Positions 60,229 through 64,000 of a stretch of DNA of 64,000 nucleotides are shown piece after piece; position 1 is the first letter of the stretch; each line of letters begins with the position of its first letter. Under the pieces are notes generated by a model that was not told the origin of the DNA, did not search any database, and saw only the letters and a program-made list of their open reading frames with translations. Made by a program: the position numbers and the translations under genes. The DNA is from JAVVEH01 sp032251435 (GTDB taxonomy: Bacteria > Verrucomicrobiota > Lentisphaeria > Oligosphaerales > MVZH01): positions 1 through 64,000 of the forward strand of contig JAVVEH010000023.1 in the NCBI GenBank assembly GCA_032251435.1. The letters are read 5' to 3'.

Positions 60229-61620
60229 CCGGCTGCCTTTCATGATCATGGGCAGGGTCCGGAGGATGATTTCGATATCCAGTTGAAGGGACAAACGACG
60301 GGTGTAATAGAGATCGTATTCCAATTTGCGCATGGCGTCTTCTTTGGTCGCCCCGTATTTGTACATAATCTGCGCCCAGCCGGTCAGCCCCGGGGGAACC
60401 ATGTGGCGGTAATCATAAAAGGGGATGTCCTTACTGAGTTCATTGACAAACTCCGGCCGTTCGGGGCGGGGGCCGACCAGGCTCATGTGTCCGAGAAGGA
60501 CATTGATGAGCTGGGGAACTTCGTCCAGACGCGTGATCCGCAGAAAACGACCGAGTCTGGTCGCTCTGGGATCATTTTTCACCGCCCATTGGGCTCCGTC
60601 TTTTTCCGCGTCCACAGCCATGGTGCGGAATTTAATAATGTTAAAGATTTTTCCACCCAGGCCCACTCGCTCCTGAGTAAAGAAAACCGGCCCGGGGCTG
60701 GTGATTTTGATGGCGATGGCGATGAGTCCCCAAAGGGGGAGGCTGATAATCAACGCGGGAAAACTGAAGGCGATGTCAATCAGACGCTTGATGAAAAAAA
60801 ACGAAGAGCTGCCGGGCAGGCAAGACGACGAGGCGAACCAGCTTGGACATCCATATTCAACAGTGGTTTTTTTATAAAACGTCTCCAGAAAAGATCCTTT
60901 GTTCAAAATGTCGATACGCTTCTGAGGCAGTTTGAAAATAGCCTCATTATCATGCGTCTCGAAGTCACCGGCTGAGAGTGTGATCACGACAATTTCAGTG
61001 TTAAGAGCCGTCAGTTGATCCACGCCGCCGTCGTTGGCGGGTTTTAAAATCGGAAACCCGTGAAACGTGGACTGGTCAGTCTCGTCGGACTTCACAGGCA
61101 TGACACCTTGACATATAAACCGTTTGGAACCTCTCAAGGTGTTCAGCAGTTTCTCGGCGTTCTGTCCAGTGCCCAAGAGGACAATTTTGACGGGATTCAA
61201 CCGGAACAACGCGGAGAGAATAAACCGGGGAAGGAATATGCCGGAAAATGAGACAAGCAAAACCGTTCCGGCGATATACCGGCCGTAAATCCGGACAAGC
61301 ACAAGCCCGACAACCACTGAAAAGGCCGTATAGGCGATGCCCGTCGCAATCAGAGAGGAGGTGAATAACTCATATTTGGATCCCCGGTCCTCGGGATTGG
61401 GAACCGCGCAGATTCGGGAAAAAAACATCAACAGGAGGCCAAAAAACCCGCCGACGATCAAAAAATAATATCCCTGGGGCATTTGGTGCCCGGGATAATG
61501 GAAAGGAGAGACATGAAAGCCAAGAAAAAAACTGACTAACCCGATCAGGAAGTCCCAGATTCGCCAGCGTAATCCATGCTGCGAATGGAAAAATCTAAAA
61601 TTTCTTAAACTTTCAGCCAT
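60226..61620 (-). CDS. Polyprenyl glycosylphosphotransferase (initiating sugar transferase)
   Basis: Starts exopolysaccharide or lipid-linked glycan repeat units by moving a sugar-phosphate to undecaprenyl phosphate. The 464-residue protein has four or so N-terminal membrane helices, a CoA-binding-like Rossmann segment (VKIVLLGTGQNAEKLLNTLR) and the bacterial sugar transferase domain: FFIKRLIDIAFSFPALIISL, FTQERVGLGGKIFNIIKFRT, RLDEVPQLINVLLGHMSLVG with PRPERPEF, and PPGLTGWAQI. This is WcaJ/WbaP architecture. Its stop codon is shared with the heptamer array. Part of the minus-strand polysaccharide locus. Confidence 0.93.
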   Translation of the reverse strand: MAESLRNFRFFHSQHGLRWRIWDFLIGLVSFFLGFHVSPFHYPGHQMPQGYYFLIVGGFFGLLLMFFSRICAVPNPEDRGSKYELFTSSLIATGIAYTAFSVVVGLVLVRIYGRYIAGTVLLVSFSGIFLPRFILSALFRLNPVKIVLLGTGQNAEKLLNTLRGSKRFICQGVMPVKSDETDQSTFHGFPILKPANDGGVDQLTALNTEIVVITLSAGDFETHDNEAIFKLPQKRIDILNKGSFLETFYKKTTVEYGCPSWFASSSCLPGSSSFFFIKRLIDIAFSFPALIISLPLWGLIAIAIKITSPGPVFFTQERVGLGGKIFNIIKFRTMAVDAEKDGAQWAVKNDPRATRLGRFLRITRLDEVPQLINVLLGHMSLVGPRPERPEFVNELSKDIPFYDYRHMVPPGLTGWAQIMYKYGATKEDAMRKLEYDLYYTRRLSLQLDIEIILRTLPMIMKGSR

Positions 61621-61813
61621 GGAAACTCACTGCCGGTATAACTGCTGTCGCATTTGACAACCGCTGTCGCATTTTATGAAGAGAACGAGCGCGGACTATA
61701 CAATTCAGTGCTAAAATGTCAAGTGAGTCAAGCTGATTCGGCGAGCCGGATCATCTTATAGCAGGTTTCCATGTCGGTCAGATGAAGATTGGACAGGGCG
61801 TTGGAAAACGTGG

Positions 61814-62719
61814 TCAGAAACTTGTTTCCCCAATGACAAGAACAAACAATGATATGAGCCAGGCGGCCACAATACCCAGCAACCTCCAGTCGGTTAGCAA
61901 CGCTTCGGTGGGAGTGCCGGTTTTTTTCATTTTTTTCATCATCCACCCATATCTCAACAGTCCCAGGATGACAAATGGGATGGTTAACGGCAAACGGGAT
62001 GTGTGGAAAGTCCGCGGCGCGAAAACAGGAAAGACTGTGTAGGCGGAATAGGCCGCCAAGGTTAGGAAAGCGGATGTCCAGATGGCGAGGGCGAGTGAAC
62101 GCCGCGTGTAGACGGCCAATACTTGACGGTGCTGAGACGCCTTGGGACCAAGGTCGCTGAATTCATAAAATCGCTTGCAGAAAGTTAAAAACACCGCCAG
62201 AAAAAAGGTGCAGGCGATGAGCCAGGGCGAAACCGGCACGTGGATCGCGGCGGCGCCGGCGATGGCTCGAATAACAAAGCCAAGAGCGAGGACCATGACA
62301 TCCAAAAGGATGATTTTTTTGAAGACGACAGTGTAACTCAACGATGACAGGAGAAATAACCCCGTCAAGCTTACTGTCCAGACATTCAACGCGCCCGCCA
62401 GGCCGATAGAAAGCGCCATCAAAATGACTGCGGCGACACTTCCGATGAATACGGATAATCGGCCGGCGGCGATCGGGCGTCGGCGTTTGAGAGGATGAAG
62501 CCGGTCCTGATGGCGGTCAGCGATATCGTTTAAAATATAAATGGCGCTGGAAGCCAGGCAAAAGGAAAAAAAGGCCACGGCGGCGGCGGCGGCTTTATCA
62601 GCGCGCATGAGGTTGCCCGAAAAAAACAGCGGGGCCAAAACAAAACCATTTTTCAACCACTGTTTAGGCCGGGCTTCCTGAAAAAGGACAGCCAGTAAAT
62701 GTGCGGGTGTTTTATGCAA
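61814..62719 (-). CDS. UbiA-family prenyltransferase, decaprenyl-phosphate phosphoribosyltransferase-like
   Basis: A 301-residue integral membrane protein with about nine helices. The prenyl-diphosphate/Mg site is NDIADRHQDRLHPLKRRRPI, matching the NDxxDxxxDxxH pattern of the DPPR-synthase subgroup (transfer of phosphoribose to decaprenyl phosphate in actinobacterial arabinan synthesis), and the start EARPKQWLKNGFVLAPLFFS is also typical of that subgroup. The second Asp motif is YEFSDLG. Related proteins occur in polysaccharide loci of many phyla. The frame starts at TTG without a clear ribosome site, so the start is uncertain. Confidence 0.85.
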   Translation of the reverse strand: MHKTPAHLLAVLFQEARPKQWLKNGFVLAPLFFSGNLMRADKAAAAAVAFFSFCLASSAIYILNDIADRHQDRLHPLKRRRPIAAGRLSVFIGSVAAVILMALSIGLAGALNVWTVSLTGLFLLSSLSYTVVFKKIILLDVMVLALGFVIRAIAGAAAIHVPVSPWLIACTFFLAVFLTFCKRFYEFSDLGPKASQHRQVLAVYTRRSLALAIWTSAFLTLAAYSAYTVFPVFAPRTFHTSRLPLTIPFVILGLLRYGWMMKKMKKTGTPTEALLTDWRLLGIVAAWLISLFVLVIGETSF

Positions 62720-62801
62720 AATAGATGTTAGATTACGAGTGAAGAGGAGGTGTCAGGACGGGAGAGGTGTTTAATGAATGGATGTCTCGCCACAACTGAG
62801 G

Positions 62802-64000
62802 ATGCGAATGCCCAATCCGTCACTGGAAAAATGGCGTTTTCTTTTTAAGCGACCCTGGATAATCGCCGCGGGCCTTGGCTCAATCATCGGCATGCTTGTC
62901 TTAGGCGACATGCCGCTGGCCAGCGATGCCCTGGCGTACCATCAGGAAGCCACCCGCATGGTCAGTGGTGATTTCCGGGGACCCTTTTACTATCCCCCGG
63001 GCATGACGAGTTACTTGGCCGCTTTTTTCTTTTTCGGGGGAAGGTCTCTGTTTGTTTCCCGGCTGGCGATCATTTTAACGGTTGTCTTAACCGTTTGTTT
63101 CACTGAAAAGCTGACGGGACTCCTTACTGGCGACCAACGGCTGGCTTCCCGCGCCGGTCTGATCGCCGCCCTCTATCCGCCGGTCTTAATGCTGGCTGGC
63201 CAACCGTATTCCCAACATGTGGCGATGCTATGTGTTTTAGCCACATGTTTCTTTTGGCTGAAAGCCTTAAAAAAAAGGACATTTATTTATTTTTGCTTAA
63301 CGGGATTGGCCTTAGGTGTTGGCATTTTGACACGCCCCTCGTTCGCCGCCGCGGGGCTGATTTTCGCCGTCAGTGGCGTGGTGACCTTTGTCAGCTCATT
63401 GGCCGGGGCGGGAACGAGAGAGAAAAAGCGCCTCCTGTTTCTGCTGTCGGGCGCGTGTGTCACCGTCGCGACACTATCTCTAGTCATTTTTCCCGCGATT
63501 CGGCACAATATTAAGGCCGGGGCCGGCCCGGTGATTTCCACGAATAATGAGCGGAATTTTTTACTGGGGAATTGTCCTCACACGCCCTTGTACCGGACGG
63601 ATCATTTGGCTCAGCGCCCTTTGAAGTCATTGCCTGAAGAGGTGCGGGACTATCTGCGGAAATTTTATGGTCAGGGATTTTCCAGTCCGCAAGCCCGAAA
63701 GGCCATGCGGCGCGAGGCGTTTCATTACATTCGCTCAAATCCCGACCATTTTTTATTGCGAACCTTGAACAGGATAAGAGCCTTTTGGGGGTTTGATTAT
63801 TTAGCGTCACGCAGGATACAAGTTTGGCTGGGGGCTTCCACCGTGACGATCGCGCCGCTGCTCATCGTTGAAGCGGGGGGATATTTTCTGGTGATGTTTC
63901 TGGCCATCATTGGGTTGTTTGACGGTGACCTGTGGCTCAGAAAAAAGGGCGACCTGTTCTTTTTGCTTGGTCTGATTCTCTGTTATCAACTTCCGTATTG
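62802..64000 (+). CDS. GT39-like membrane glycosyltransferase (truncated by window end)
   Basis: A frame open from 62802 to the last base, about 399 codons without a stop. It encodes a polytopic protein: membrane helix 1 (IIAAGLGSIIGMLVLGDM), then a first loop with SDALAYHQEATRMVSGDFRG and YYPPGMTSYLAAFFFFGG, the D-Y...PPG pattern of GT39/ArnT-type GT-C enzymes, and further helices such as LAIILTVVLTVCF and GLALGVGILTRPSFAAAG. It would transfer a sugar from a polyprenyl phosphate donor. A start at 62808 fits the GAGG before it better than 62802. Diverges from the UbiA-like gene. Confidence 0.8.
   Translation, partial: MRMPNPSLEKWRFLFKRPWIIAAGLGSIIGMLVLGDMPLASDALAYHQEATRMVSGDFRGPFYYPPGMTSYLAAFFFFGGRSLFVSRLAIILTVVLTVCFTEKLTGLLTGDQRLASRAGLIAALYPPVLMLAGQPYSQHVAMLCVLATCFFWLKALKKRTFIYFCLTGLALGVGILTRPSFAAAGLIFAVSGVVTFVSSLAGAGTREKKRLLFLLSGACVTVATLSLVIFPAIRHNIKAGAGPVISTNNERNFLLGNCPHTPLYRTDHLAQRPLKSLPEEVRDYLRKFYGQGFSSPQARKAMRREAFHYIRSNPDHFLLRTLNRIRAFWGFDYLASRRIQVWLGASTVTIAPLLIVEAGGYFLVMFLAIIGLFDGDLWLRKKGDLFFLLGLILCYQLPY

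Noticed and set aside
61728..61946. A 72-codon minus-strand frame at the end of the UbiA-like gene
   Set aside because: It largely overlaps the UbiA-like frame and shows no protein-like features or ribosome site.

Overview
This is a chromosomal window, apparently from a draft assembly because it contains a 100-base N run. It looks like a free-living member of the PVC superphylum, most likely Kiritimatiellota or Lentisphaerota. Four things point there: a roughly 700-residue GreA with a long N-terminal extension of the kind known from Chlamydiae; a pilus operon with the gene order of Akkermansia Amuc_1098 to Amuc_1102; sulfatase, GH116 and DUF1080 genes; and a DUF1559-like pseudopilin fragment. 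The taxonomic call is an inference from gene content. There are no rRNA, tRNA or CRISPR loci that I can recognise.

Layout. 1-2020: the end of a degraded glycan-use region (pseudopilin fragment, sandwich-domain remnant, amidohydrolase). 2021-6350: a repeat-rich accessory island with two paralogous four-helix-bundle (S23/Avd-like) genes, a yifB/comM ATPase gene, an unknown gene and several inverted or tandem repeat structures. 6351-9167 (minus): argG-panD-glycosidase-like operon. 9400-13189 (plus): zinc ribbon, truC, lepB, an anchored hypothetical, DUF1080 and an RluA-type synthase. 13260-14692 (minus): fetAB. 14998-20055 (minus): sulfatase-GH116-sugar isomerase. 20301-21872: atypical pseudopilin, MarC, PilZ. 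22352-28574 (minus): NtrC-type regulator, a lipoprotein, then long GreA-XerD-DinB, tightly coupled and with TTG starts. 28721-31810 (plus): yajC-secDF. 32043-37955 (plus): pilB-pilB-pilT-pilC. This converges on 38465-46041 (minus), an Amuc_1102/1101/1100/1099/1098-like envelope operon with PilM and secretin. 46602-48898 (plus): NYN-LOTUS protein and DacB. 48926-53584 (minus): tonB-thiD-sppA-yejA. 53817-57400 (plus): HD hydrolase, lipoprotein cyclophilin, ABC-F. 57771-62719 (minus): a polysaccharide or lipid-linked sugar locus. 62802-end (plus): truncated GT39-like gene.

How the genes fit together. The two convergent pil operons supply the cytoplasmic motors and platform (PilB, PilT, PilC) and the envelope part (PilM, assembly proteins, secretin) of one type IV pilus or type II-like machine. 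SecDF-YajC, LepB, TonB, YejA-like and SppA-like proteins fit a didermic envelope. The sulfatase cluster fits use of sulfated glycans.

The most unusual signal is the intergenic repeat system. A small vocabulary of short words recurs: one around AATATCCAACACGGAA, one around GGAATGATGAACAGATGA, and heptamers such as TCACGCT and AGGTCAG. The words form tandem arrays and inverted pairs. Several arrays begin at or within a few codons of the stop codon of an adjacent gene, and two arrays sit directly in front of four-helix-bundle genes. One of those genes lies between perfect 24-bp inverted repeats. This could be a small mobile or repeat-generating element that uses S23/Avd-like proteins; no reverse transcriptase or transposase is visible in the window.
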